The position numbers and the translations under genes were made by a program. Shown here one piece after another: positions 48,161 through 58,467 of a stretch of 64,000 bases of DNA. The stretch is from Tetragonia tetragonoides (Eukaryota > Streptophyta > Magnoliopsida > Caryophyllales > Aizoaceae): contig CM076140.1 of the NCBI GenBank assembly GCA_038025085.1, positions 39,617,501-39,681,500 on the forward strand. The letters are read 5' to 3'. The first letter of the stretch is position 1; every line of letters starts with the position of its first letter. Below the pieces are notes generated by a model. The model ran no database searches and was not told where the DNA came from. It saw only the letters and a list, made by a program, of their open reading frames with translations.

Positions 48161-48429
48161 GTAGAGTTGTAGACGCTCGTCTATAACTCTCCATGGCCCA
48201 ATGGTCTGTGAGATTATGAGGTTCGAATCACCATATACAGTAATATATCGTGTCCTGCTTCCATAGCAACTTTAACACCGTAGATGCAGGCCTCATATTC
48301 CGCAGTGTTGTTCGTGGTAGGGAAGTCTAGTTTGACTGAAAAAGGGACATGCAAACCCGCGGGGCTGATTAACAAGACTCCCACTCCGTTGCCTCTACGG
48401 TTGGATGCCCCATCGAAATACATCCTCAT
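48161..48429 (-). pseudogene. Tat B pol: archaeal-type RNase H
   Basis: Minus-strand frame with 'MYFDGASNRRGNGVGVLL' and 'NNTAEYEACIYG', the first two catalytic blocks of the Tat aRNH. The frame is lost after 'AGHDILLYMVI'. A later piece, 'AREQTTFTDALANL', lies at about 48065-48120. Unlike Tat A, the first catalytic Asp is kept. Confidence 0.85.
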
Positions 48430-48542
48430 CGATCCTCTCGAATTGCATGAATATGCTCATCGGGAAATGCGACATCACATTCTTCCTCGACCATAGGTCC
48501 GTCAGGGAGAATATCAGCCATTACTCGTCCCTTCACCGATTT

Positions 48543-49984
48543 CTAATTCAGACATTGAATGTCGAATTCTGACAAAAGTGCCTGCCACCGAGCAATCCTT
48601 TCACTCATGATTGGCTTATTGAAGAGATACTTAATAGGATCCAATCTCGAGACAAGATATGTAGTGTGAGCTTCGAGGTAATGCTTTAACTTTCTCGTGG
48701 CGTAAACTAGAGATATGCAGGTCTTCTCGAGCGGGCTATAGCGGACTTCATATTCAAGTGATTTCTTACTCAAATAATAGATAGCAACCTCTTTCCTCGT
48801 TCCTTCTTCATGAGCCAAGAATGCTCCCATAGCTGTCTCTGTCACCGTGAGGTACAAAATCAAAGGCTTTCCAGATTGCGGGGGCATTAATATTGGAGGA
48901 TTCGAAAGGTAACTTTTCAATTTATCGCACGCTTTTTGACATTCATCATTCCAATGATGAGACGTGCCTTTCCTGAGCAGCTTGAAAATTGGCTCACATT
49001 TCGTTGTAAGCTGAGAAATGAACCTACTGATGTACTGAATTCTCCCAAGAAATCCTTGAATCTCTTTTTTAGACTTTGGGGCTAGCAACTATGATATTGC
49101 TTTTACCTTGTCGGAATTGACTTCAATGCCCCTCTGACTTACCACGAAGCCTAAGAGCTTACCCGAAGTTACTCCGAATACACACTTCTGAGGGTTGAGC
49201 CTAAGATTGAATTACCGGATGCGATTGAAGAACAATTTTAATGAGGAAAAATGATCTCCTCGATCACGGCTCTTGACTATCATATCGTCCACATAAACCT
49301 CGAGATTGTCATGGCTCAAGTCGTGGAGGATGGTAGTTGCAGCTCTCTGATATGTGGCACCTGCGTTCTTTAACCCGAAAGGCATAACTTTCTAGCAATA
49401 CGTCCCCCAAGGAGTAATGAAGGACGTCTTGATCTGATCCTCTTTCGCCATATGGATTTGGTTATAACCCGAAAACCCATCCATGAATGAGAACATAGCA
49501 TGTCTTGCTGTATTATAGACCAACATGTCGATGTGTGGCAAAGGGAAGCAATCTTTCGGTGAAGCAGCATTCAAATCACTAAAGTCGATGCACATTCGCA
49601 CCCTTCCGTCTTTTTTGGGGAATACCATGATGTTGGCAAGCCAATGGGGTGTTTCACAGCTTGTAGAAAACCAGTGGTTATCTGTTTTTGAACCTCTTCT
49701 TTAACCTTGAGACTAATCTCTGGTTTCATGCGTCGGAGCTTCTTTTGCTTAGGCTTGCAGTCTGGCACTAAAGGAAGACGATGCTCGGCAATGTTGCGGT
49801 CAACCCCAGGCATATCAGCATAGGACCAGGCAAATACATCCACATATTCTCTCAACAATGCGGTAAGCGACTCTCGCTCTTCTGGGGACAATGATGACCC
49901 TATCTTGACTTCCCTTTTACTTTCTTCGGTGCCAATATTTATTATTATTGACTCTTCAATTGGTGATATGCATGTTTGTGGCAA
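48543..49984 (-). pseudogene. Tat B pol: reverse transcriptase and Ty3-type RNase H
   Basis: From 49984 downward: 'LREYVDVFAWSYADMPGV', 'KLRRMKPE', 'DGRVRMCIDFSDLN', 'FMDGFSGYNQIHM', the catalytic 'YVDDM' (near 49290), 'KEIQGFLGRIQYISRFI', then RNase H with 'LYLTVTETAMGAFLA' and 'YYLSKKS'. Frames change near 49625 and 49085, and stops occur near 49390 and 49210. The order and spacing match Tat A. Confidence 0.9.
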
Positions 49985-50212
49985 TTCATTATCATATGAT
50001 GATTCATCATGCTCAAAATCAAGTTCTTGTGCACATATATGCTCGGAGACACATGTAGGGTTGAGAATTTCAAGGTCGGATAGGTCGTCTGAAGAGGGAT
50101 ATTCTGTGGTGAAGGTAGTAGATCCTTCGGATTCAGAATTAGTGGTGGTAGGGCCCGACAGATGGTTAGGAGGGGAATTTGAGTTTGGGTCAGTGCTCGA
50201 GTCAGGGAATGA

Positions 50213-50827
50213 CTAGGAGTTGGTTGATGTGTTTGTGTCGCTGGTTAGAGTTTCTGGGGGATGGCTGCCCACATAGATCTGCACCTCACGATCTCCTTCT
50301 TTTATCCGATGTTCATAGCTCCATTTTCTCACAATATGACTTGGCTCGATCAAATTAGTTGGGTCAAACTTGTCGTCTTCACATTCGAAGGTCTTGAAGA
50401 GTCGATTGAGGACTCTATAACGAATGTTCTCCACCCAGTCATCATTCACTATGTCACCTTCTTCTGGTTTTCGGACATCATCTATCATAACCTCATCTAA
50501 CTCATTGAAGAATATTTCTAGACCTGGTAGTGTCTTCTACCCCTGCTAAGCAAACCATGGCTCGGGAAAGCCGTTGTATAGTTCATTCTCTTCGGGTTGA
50601 ACAAATTGGTCGTTCAAAGTCTTAGAGAAAGACTTATTTGTTTCTTGTCCGTCGTTCGGGTCGTAACCTAACCCGGATCGGTTCTTGTTATCCATTGAAA
50701 TGATGGGTTCTTGAATTCCTCGGCCATGCTTTCCAAGCTCGGTTCCTGGTACATGCCCCATTTTCATCATCACTCTGGCTCCATGCAAGTCAGCTTTCAT
50801 CATCCATGAGGATTGGCGGTTGGCCAC
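50213..50827 (-). pseudogene. Tat B: G-patch and linker before RT
   Basis: The frame 50827-50546 contains the G-patch-like 'GHVPGTELGKHGRGIQEP' ... 'RSGLGYDP', a short glycine-rich putative nucleic-acid-binding motif known between protease and RT of some Ty3/gypsy elements. The acidic linker frame 50488-50213 follows and leads to RT. A stop separates the two. Confidence 0.75.
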
Positions 50828-51177
50828 AGGTCTGGCGGTTCACTTGACAAAGGAACTCGGTATCTGGTTCAAAGAAGCGGGTGAATGGTGAGGGTATTTT
50901 TGTGGTGATAAGGGTGGGCAACATATGTATATGCACAATTCCTTGGAATGACAAGATGTCCCAGACATTATAATCAAAACTTGAATTTTTTTATTTTATT
51001 TTCAATTTAAGAGGTAGGACTTTCCCAAAAATCATTTCAAAAATAAATTTCAAAGAAAATCATTATTTTCCAAGATATATACAGAAAAATTAGTTTCAAC
51101 CAATCTCGATGATTTACGTTTTCAATGTCATTTCAATTTCCTTATTCTTCTTCTTCTTCTTTTTTTTTTTTTTTTTC

Positions 51178-51210
<33 letters not shown>
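50828..51210. other. Tat B spacer and AT-rich junction
   Basis: Non-coding Tat B sequence, T-rich tract (51142-51182) and an (AT)n tract (51183-51209). The TIR element begins at its edge. Confidence 0.5.
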
Positions 51211-51213
<3 letters not shown>

Positions 51214-51310
51214 AGAGTTCAGGTGAGATGGGTAGTTACGTTGAGATGGTGAGAAGTGATCTAGACCATTGAATAAAGTAGATCCTACGGCTAGAAAAAT
51301 CGCGCATGTT
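51211..51310 (+). repeat. Left terminal inverted repeat
   Basis: Contains TTGAGATGGTGAGAAGTGAT and TAGATCCTACGGCTAGAAAA, which correspond to TTGAGAAGGTGAGAAGGGAT and CGGATCCGACGGCTTAGAAT on the minus strand of the right end. Confidence 0.65.
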
Positions 51311-51399
51311 TTCAGCTGACCCTCATTTATTGTTTTTTTCTTTTCAGCCCACAAAAGTCAAATGTCGTCAAATTCTCATTCTTTTTCCTCGTCAGTTCC

Positions 51400-51496
51400 C
51401 TCTCTCTCTCTCTCTCTTCATCATAGTTGAGTAAAGCCCTAAATCGAATTCAATTCTTCATGATCAATTTGCTCCTTTGGAAGGCATGGCAAGGTT

Positions 51497-51534
<38 letters not shown>
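51400..51534. repeat. (CT)n stretches
   Basis: CT dinucleotide runs at about 51400-51416 and 51500-51534. Mirrored by GA-rich runs at 55485-55610. Confidence 0.9.
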
Positions 51535-51537
<3 letters not shown>

Positions 51538-52396
51538 AAATTTTCCGAATTTTGTTAATTTGAGAAGTTAGAGTTGAGAATTATTTCACAGTGGTAGGAT
51601 ATGGAAGTAGTTTATTCGCGTTTTGTTTCATGGAATTGAAGCTAATACGATATATTTTGTGCCAATTACATTGAAGAAAGTTGAATGATTTTGGAATTGG
51701 AATGGATGTGTACCTGTTAGAAATTTTGCCATCATCTTAGTTTGAAGATTGTGTTTTCAGTGATTCGTGTATTGAATATTTTCGGAGGGTTTGAGGTAAT
51801 TCAATTAGGTTTTGTCTCTGTTTTTTTTTTGAGGTGAAATTTAGTTGCTTAATAATCAGAGAACATCTATCTTTTTTCCCATGTGCATTTGGTTCTTGAT
51901 GACCTACTACTGTTAGGAATGGGAAAGTGTCTTATTTAGGATGAATGTATGATAGAAAACAATTGCAATTGCCTAATTACTGACCTGCACCAATTACGTA
52001 TACATTTCTGAGCAATGGTTTGGGAGTTATATGCACTTAACACAGTAGTGATTTTAAAAAGTCATTCATATGCCAATGTGAGTTTTTATTGTAAGTGACC
52101 CCTAATTTCATTGGAATTAAGTGACCCCCTTATGTTCCTTATTAGTGACTCGTTAAGCTTAGCCACAATGTAAATAAACACCTTATTAGTGTTTCATTGA
52201 GTGTGCTTATTTCATATAGTGCAAAATGGTCCACGATGCACACACTCATTGCCCTTTGACAACTTAAAGTGACCCCTTGTACAACCAAAAGTGACTCACT
52301 CAAAAACATAAAATGACCATTATGTGCATGATCTTAGAAATGTTGATAAGGTGTAGAAAGCTAAATTACTTGGTTTGTGACATTTAATATTTTGAA

Positions 52397-52430
52397 ACCT
52401 ATTAGCTCAAATGGTAGATTATTCATGGTG
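52397..52430 (+). repeat. 5' half of a degenerate tRNA-like sequence
   Basis: 'CCTATTAGCTCAAATGGTAGA' matches the acceptor and D-arm part of the tRNA-like sequence at 53077. The 3' half is not recognisable. Confidence 0.55.
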
Positions 52431-53076
52431 ACCTGGGTTGGTAGCATGGTACCACAATCGGGAGGAAAAAGAATAACATTATTCGGGTGTTATTTTCAGT
52501 GGTGATGGATGAGGGTTTGGATAGAGATTATGCTGGCTTCTGGTGTAGAAGTGTTGTTGCTATACAAATGCTAATTAGTGTAGCTTGGCAAAGCTGTTTG
52601 TTACATCCTTTGTCTCCAGAGTAACTTGACTCAGGGGACAGTCAGGCATCCTGAAAAGTGAAGTTTGGTGAGATTTAGGGGTTTGGTAACTGTCTTAAAA
52701 CGGTCACAAGGTTTGTACGACATGCGTTCGTTTATCATTCTATAAGTGACCCAACAGTGTTAAAAGTGACATCTCTTTCCTTTTAAAGTGACCCCTCATT
52801 TCTCGGTTTATGTTTTACACCGAACCCCCTTGAGGTTTAGGGGTATCAGTGTAAAATGCCCTAGAATCTAATTGTACTCTCTCTAGTGAAGTATCTAGAA
52901 CATGAGTTGTGTTCCTAAGAATTACATGAACATATGGAAGCTAGCTTTTTGTTGCACCCATCACATTCTTATATTGCCACTAAGATAGTTGTACGTTAAA
53001 GTACATCCAAGTATCTGTCATTTATTTTAACTTCTATGTATGTATTATTTTTCTTGATTGTCCTCTGTATTTTTCT

Positions 53077-53147
53077 AGCCTATTAGCTCAATTGGTAGAG
53101 CAATGTGCAAATGCACAAGAATGTAGGTTCGAATCCTACATAGGCTA
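53077..53147 (+). tRNA. tRNA-like sequence (pseudo-tRNA), plus copy
   Basis: Acceptor stem AGCCTAT pairs perfectly with ATAGGCT. The D-arm GCTC-AATTGGTA-GAGC and T-arm GTAGG-TTCGAAT-CCTAC are perfect. The anticodon arm is abnormal: TGTGC/GCACA with a four-base AAAT loop, two bases short overall and without T33. Promoter boxes A and B are present. It cannot decode as drawn, so no anticodon is assigned. It is either a decayed tRNA or a selected tRNA mimic. Confidence 0.6.
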
Positions 53148-53440
53148 TCAAATGGGAGAATACAAATTGCATGTTAAACTGAAAAGTGACCCCTATTTAG
53201 CTTAAAAGTGACCGCTACTTAACTAAAAGGTGACCGCTACTTAACTAAAAGGTGACCCCTCTCTCTTTTTAACATGACCCCTAGAATTGCTCTTTACTTG
53301 TAATGTTTAGTTTGTTAATATTACCATTTTTCCTTCACTATGTAGTGTTTGCTTTTAAATTTTCGTTTGTAGATATTGAAAGATACTGTCCTATAAGGCA
53401 TCCCTCATGCAACCAAAGGTGACTCCAATTATTAAGTAGT

Positions 53441-53466
53441 AGCCTATGTAGAATTCGAACCTGCAT
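53441..53466 (-). repeat. 3' half of a tRNA-like sequence
   Basis: Minus-strand T-arm and 3' acceptor strand (GGTTCGAAT...ACATAGGCT) like those at 53077 and 53977, without the 5' half. Confidence 0.55.
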
Positions 53467-53975
53467 TCACTGAAAAAGAGACCTGCAACAACCAACACTC
53501 AAGAACATAGCCAACACTAAAGTAATAAGGGTCAAACCAACAGGTCCCTTCTTGATTTTCTGAATAAGTGATAAAGTATCACTTTCCAGCTGAACTTTCC
53601 TGTAACCAAGCCTCTGAACCACCAGTATACCAAAACAACCAGCTGTATACCTTCGGACAGTTTGGCGGACCCCCGGGACTTCATCTGATTGGCTTCCACA
53701 ACCACAAGCTTCCCGTCACAAATCTGATAATCACCCCCGATTCCACAAACTTCCCGTCAAACACCGCCACATCAGAATTTATTTTAACAGTACCCGACTC
53801 AGGTGACACTCTCATTTACTTATTTATGACTAGAAGTGACTGTTTGTACAAGCAAAAGTGACCTCTTGCACAACCAAAAGTGACCCATTCAAAAACAAAG
53901 ACTGACATGTAAGTAGCATAAGCTACTCAAAAAGTGACCCAAAAAACAAGAGTCACACTCCAATATATAAACTCA

Positions 53976-54048
53976 TAGCCTATGTAGGAATCGAACCTAC
54001 ATCCTCATGCGCAATTGCACGGTGCTCTACCAATTGAGCTAATAGGCT
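53976..54048 (-). tRNA. tRNA-like sequence (pseudo-tRNA), minus copy
   Basis: Minus-strand sequence of 73 nt, canonical tRNA length. Acceptor AGCCTAT/ATAGGCT, D-arm GCTC/GAGC and T-arm GTAGG/CCTAC (loop TTCGATT) are all perfect. The canonical anticodon stem (positions 27-31/39-43) does not pair; a register-shifted stem CGTGC/GCATG with a six-base AATTGC loop does. Position 33 is A instead of T. It lies in inverted orientation to the copy at 53077, symmetric about the centre of the TIR element. Confidence 0.6.
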
Positions 54049-54699
54049 ACATTATTATCAGTGCTACTTACATTGACAAACTTAACAAAAGTTATACAAT
54101 GTTTCAAACTCATAGTGTACAAAGAGTTGGAGGTCAAAATACATAAATCCTACAATACTAGCAAAAGTAAAAAACTATGTTGCAGATTCTCCTAACAAAA
54201 CATTAGAGTAACAATAAAAGTGACCCTAAATTCTCATACAAGTGACCCTATATTCTCATACAAATGACCCAAAATGTGTTACAGTCATCCCAAATTATGT
54301 CAAGTAAAAGTAATCATTACAGAATCAAATATTTTGGATCTACCTACATCCCAAATATTAATCGCGGTCCTTCTCTATTAGTTTTTTTCTTTCTTTCTAT
54401 TGAACTAACTCTTTTGCTGGTTTTCTCTAGAAGCAAAATCAGAGTTAAAGAAATCCCCCTAGATCTTGCAAAGATGTTCCAGAATAATTTTTTTTTGTAG
54501 ATGGCTGTAGTGGTAGGTGTACAAAGATCACAGATACAAAGGGAGCAGAATGTGCGCACATTGACAGAATACAATTGGGTATTACTCTATGAATGCCAGG
54601 ATGCACACATGCATTATTCCCTCAAATTACTGGCTTTCGATGCACAAACAGCGGTAATACATAACCAAGGGCATCCAGATGCTTACTAAATTTACACAC

Positions 54700-55660
54700 A
54701 CTGTTATCTAAGTTGCATACGACATTGTAAAGGGATCCAAGAAAGCAGTATTTAGAAGACACACATGAAAAAAAGAAAGCAATGTCAAGCTATCAAGGAC
54801 TTAAGTATGCAATTTCAGCTTTCCCTCAAATTTCATAAGTTAAAAGTGACCCCTTACATTTGATTAAGTTACCCATTACATAACATAAAGTGACCCTTAA
54901 AATCTACTATTTTAGATCAGATGAACTACACTAAATCTTGGAATCCTTAAAGTGACCCCTAATTTCTTATAATAAACAGATTGATACATTACAAAATCCA
55001 CCATCACATTATCAAATCTCTAGTCCATTGGCATTTCAGTGTAAACACCAAAACAATACAGTAAGGGATAGAAAGCAAGCATCCATCAATTCAAAGGTCG
55101 TGGTCATAACCATCAGCAGCACCTCACCATCCCTTACCCAACCACTACCTCACAAATTAGCAATTCAATGAAAAAAAAACACAATTATCCTATTATTTCT
55201 CAATTGAAGTTCATAGAAGCAAACCCTAAATTAGCAAATTTTCCACTAACTGATCACAACAACAATAGATGTGGAGAATTAAAATTCAAACTCAAGCAAA
55301 AACAATTAAGAAGCAAAAAGTAAAATAACAGCATCAGACCTTTGGTAATTTCATGCTCTAAAGCTTGAAAACTCGTTCATTGAACACGAATTCCAAACTT
55401 ATGGCGTTTAATTGGAAACCATACAAATTGAAACATCGAAGAAAAGAGCGAACGGGAGGAATCCATAAATTGTGAAATTTGATGGAGAGAGAGAGGAGAG
55501 AGAGAAAGGGAGGGAGAGAGAGTGAGAGTGACGTATGAGAAGTTGAGAACTTCTCATTGAGAAGTTAACACTGTTACAAAGCGGGAGAGAGAGGAGGAGG
55601 AGGAGAGAGAATGAGATATGCGATTGGAAGTGAGAAAACCAAGCAAGATGAAAAAGAAAT
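54700..55660. other. Right interior of the TIR element
   Basis: AT-rich sequence with some AAGTGACC motifs and a GA-rich part (55485-55610). No supported gene. Confidence 0.45.
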
Positions 55661-55905
55661 TTGCGGGTAATTCATTAATTGCACGGGATTATTCTAAGCC
55701 GTCGGATCCGCAAAATTGAACGCTCACGATCCCTTCTCACCTTCTCAATAGTAGCATGCCTTCTCACCAGATCCAGCATGTGCATGGCACATGACCTCAC
55801 TAATGAATGGATCAAATTAAGCCATCCATTTATTTTTGATCTAATGGCCACAAAGTGCTCTCATGGTAAAACTGATCTCATGTTGAACCCGACCCTTATA
55901 TATAG
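55660..55905 (-). repeat. Right terminal inverted repeat, partly duplicated
   Basis: The inner part (55660-55768) matches the left TIR in reverse complement. The outer part (55769-55905) again shows a TATATATA end and a '...GTTCA..TGAGAT' segment similar to the left tip, so the end seems duplicated or extended. Confidence 0.55.
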
Positions 55906-55951
55906 TTCCATTTTTTGGATTTCATCTTCTTTGTTGAAGCGCACCCGAAGG

Positions 55952-56045
55952 CTGCCTACGTATCTCCAATGCGTATGAGCAAACATTTTCGAAAATAATG
56001 GATATTTTTAAAATGTACATTGGAGAATCAGGTCCACGTAGTTCT
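55952..56045 (-). promoter_or_regulatory. Hairpin motif, Tat B copy 2
   Basis: Minus strand: CTACGT (56041-56036) pairs with ACGTAG (55961-55956). Inside are the conserved CCTGAT block and a second perfect 9 bp stem TCTCCAATG/CATTGGAGA, enclosing a ~40 nt loop. Same layout as the copies at 10063 and 39594. Confidence 0.65.
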
Positions 56046-56104
56046 GGATAAAAGCTGATTTTTTATTTTTTTACTTTATTGTTTTTAGCCGAGCTCGGAA
56101 AGAG

Positions 56105-56188
56105 CTGCCTACGTACCCTGGTGCATGTGAGTACAAGTGTGTCTAGATGTTGTCAAATCCTACGGGGATCAGGTCATACGTAGTTCTA
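56105..56188 (-). promoter_or_regulatory. Hairpin motif, Tat B copy 3
   Basis: Minus strand: CTACGTA (56183-56177) pairs with TACGTAG (56115-56109), seven pairs. They enclose the CCTGAT block and a short CCC/GGG second stem. Confidence 0.6.
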
Positions 56189-56239
56189 CTACAAAGTGCT
56201 TAAGGAAAAGATTTACTTCCTATGGTCGAACTCAAATGA

Positions 56240-56345
56240 GATGCCTACGTACCCCAAGTGCTTGAGCTTACATGTGTATCTATTCTGGATCATCAAAAGT
56301 GCACTTTTAAGTCTTGTTGGGGATCAGACCATGACGTAGTTCTCG
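56240..56345 (-). promoter_or_regulatory. Hairpin motif, Tat B copy 4
   Basis: Minus strand: CTACGT (56339-56334) pairs with ACGTAG (56250-56245). They enclose TCTGAT in the conserved position and a 6 bp CCCCAA/TTGGGG second stem. Copies 2-4 stand in tandem about 140 bp apart. Confidence 0.65.
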
Positions 56346-56479
56346 GCATACAAAATATTACATCTTTCAAGACTTAAATGAAAAGACTAGTCTTGATTGC
56401 CCCTTTATTTGAGATGTGCCCGGGCAATTGGTCAACTGGTGTGACGTCTTCGATTGCCGGAGATGACTTAACCCTGTCT

Positions 56480-57170
56480 AGGCGAGCTCTTCGGTCTTGA
56501 GGCGTAAGGGTAGACAATTATCAGTCATATGGGCAAACTTCTGGCAGTAATCGCAGTATTTGTTAACGTCCACGGGAAGTGGTGGTTCTTGAGTCGGAGG
56601 AGGTAATGGTGTTATCAACCTCTGGCACATAAGCCGCACAAATACATTGCTCAAGGGCTCCTGCAGTGGTTCAAGTCGACAACGAGGTTAGGGAATCTGC
56701 GATGCCTGAGGTTGAGGCATGACTCCATCACATATGTAGTGACTGTATGGAGCAGGTGCTTGCCTCATCATTTTGATGTTTTGAAGGTCAAGAGCGTAAC
56801 TGTGAGCTTAAATATCTTCTAGGTCGTGAACAATTCTCCGGGAAGTTGTTTCATGTTTTCGAGCTTAAGCTTTTCCACCATGTTGCTTGACCCGACATTT
56901 ACCCAATCAATTAAAGCAGTCGCCAGATTCTGCCAACATCCAAACAGATATGGTACAAGGATGAACTACCATTCACGGGATCTTTCTTCGAGACTCTTCC
57001 CGAAATAATAAGGGTACAACTCCTCACTAATTTCCAAAGGGTGCAGGCCATGCACAAAGTGTTGCAGATGAGTATGAGGGTCACCTCTTCCATTGAACTT
57101 TTCAAATTCAGGAATTTTCACATTATGAGGGATACGAAGCCCCGGAAACATAATTAGTGGTTCCGTGTCG
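56480..57170 (-). pseudogene. Tat B: second, unrelated gag fragment
   Basis: Directly downstream of the protease region the same frame enters a gag capsid-type start: 'NVKIPEFEKFNGRGDPHTHLQHF' with 'LYPYYFGKSL'. After frameshifts a zinc-knuckle-like 'YCDYCQKFAHMTDNC' follows at about 56500-56550. This gag differs in sequence type from the one at 58830-59801. It is either a recombination product or a remnant of another Tat element. Confidence 0.6.
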
Positions 57171-58467
57171 ATCTTTTCTTTTGCAGCGAACAGTTCCAAA
57201 TCGGAATCATAACTGGGTATATAAGGTTGATGCACACGAGCAGGGCTACCACTTCCCGTGCTAGAGTACGTGCTGACTTCATATGAAGATGAACCTGGCT
57301 CGATTTCATTAATGAACTCTTCCATTCTGTCTTTGTGTCCCACAAACTCGTTGTTCCCTGCTAACATAACTCCAATCAAGAAACCATTAAATCCATCTCC
57401 CATTTCTTCATCCAAATGTAATACGAGTTCGCTAGTGGATGCGATGACCATAATTTCTGGATCACCCTTCAATGTGACAACACCATGCGGGCTTTGAAAT
57501 CGCACTTTTTCGTGAAGTGTGGAAGCAATTGCTCTTGACTGGTGAAACCACGGCCTACCCAATAGAAGATTGAAACATGTGGGGATATCGATCACTAGAA
57601 ATTCTACATCACGGACCACAGGTTCATACTCAAGTAGTAATTCGATTGTCCCCATTATGTTTCTTTTTTCATTATCGTAGCCTCGCACCACTTGATTGGA
57701 GGGCTCAACGTTTTTAAGGGAGAATCCAAGCTTGTTGAGTGCTCGGAGAGGACAAACATTTACAGCTGACCCATTATCGATCAAGACTCGGGGAACTCTC
57801 TTTCCATTACATTCCACATTAATGTGGAGAGAATGATTATGATCGATGTCTTGGGGAAGGTCTTGATCAGAAAATTGAAGTATTTGAGCTGAGCCGTAAA
57901 CCATTTCGACCATTTCATCTGGGGATATATTTGAATTTACAGCTACTTCATTGAGATGCTTGAGAACTGCGGCTCTGTATGGTTGGGAGGTCACGAGCAA
58001 CTTCCAAATGGAGACATTGGAATTGACTTCTTTCATCTCTTGATTGCTTCGTCATCGGCGTCTTCCGTGGTCACTACTTCTTTTCCTTTCTCTTTTCTGC
58101 GCAACGCATCTAATGGGTTCTCCTCTTCTAAATGTGATGGCTTCAAATGCCTTCCAGCTCTTGTGAGGTGAGCCACTGTGGTGTCTTCACCATCACTAGC
58201 GAGGTCTTGTAGACGTATTGCCATGCAAGATTCATGAGTATGCCCCGAGCCTTCTCTCTCGATAATTTCTATCACCGAAGCATCTTCTTCTTCCGCTTCA
58301 TGATAAAGCATCCGGAACCCTCCATCGCATTCCAGAGCTGAATATAGATTGGAGAACATCTTGTCCTTAACCTCAAAATGCCTAATAGGCTTCAACATTA
58401 CTCGTGATCTAGTGGACAAGTCCAATTTAAAACTTTCGAGGTAGGAGATAAATAAACCTCCATTCAT
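57171..58467 (-). pseudogene. Tat B: protease region
   Basis: The minus-strand frame 58036-56966 carries the retropepsin block 'PRVLIDNGSAVNVCPL' with the active-site D-N-G-S (family D-G/S-G-S), then 'LLGRPWFHQSRAIASTLHEKV', the usual strand behind the flap. The frame 58467-58033 upstream is a linker of unclear function. A frame change near 58035 separates them. The frame reads directly into the second gag. Confidence 0.8.

Larger units (their letters stand above)
52090..54965 (+). repeat. Dispersed AAAGTGACCCCT-type motif
   Basis: Roughly twenty copies of a 10-12 bp motif around AAGTGACCC(C)T, all on the plus strand, are scattered across the TIR element (e.g. near 52095, 52270, 52788, 53185, 53880, 54215, 54845, 54950). 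Spacing is irregular and flanks differ, so it is not a tandem satellite. Similar motifs occur at 33295-33445. Confidence 0.75.
51211..55905. mobile_element. Non-autonomous element with divergent terminal inverted repeats
   Basis: The outer ~100 bp of the left end (51211-51310) match the reverse complement of 55660-55768. Sequence similar to the very end is found again at 55769-55905. By eye identity is about two thirds. The element lies between parts of Tat B that belong together (protease/gag to the right, G-patch/RT to the left), so it is an insertion. It codes for no transposase I can see. Inside are (CT)n and (GA)n stretches near opposite ends, two tRNA-like sequences in inverted orientation, and many direct AAAGTGACC motifs. 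A foldback or MULE-like origin is possible. Confidence 0.6.

Noticed and set aside
53568..53861. 97-codon open frame in the TIR element
   Set aside because: No recognisable domain, no conserved start context, and it overlaps ordinary non-coding sequence at the centre of the element.
53077..54048. Two functional tRNA genes
   Set aside because: The anticodon loops are 4 or 6 bases in the only pairing register and U33 is missing, so decoding is not credible.
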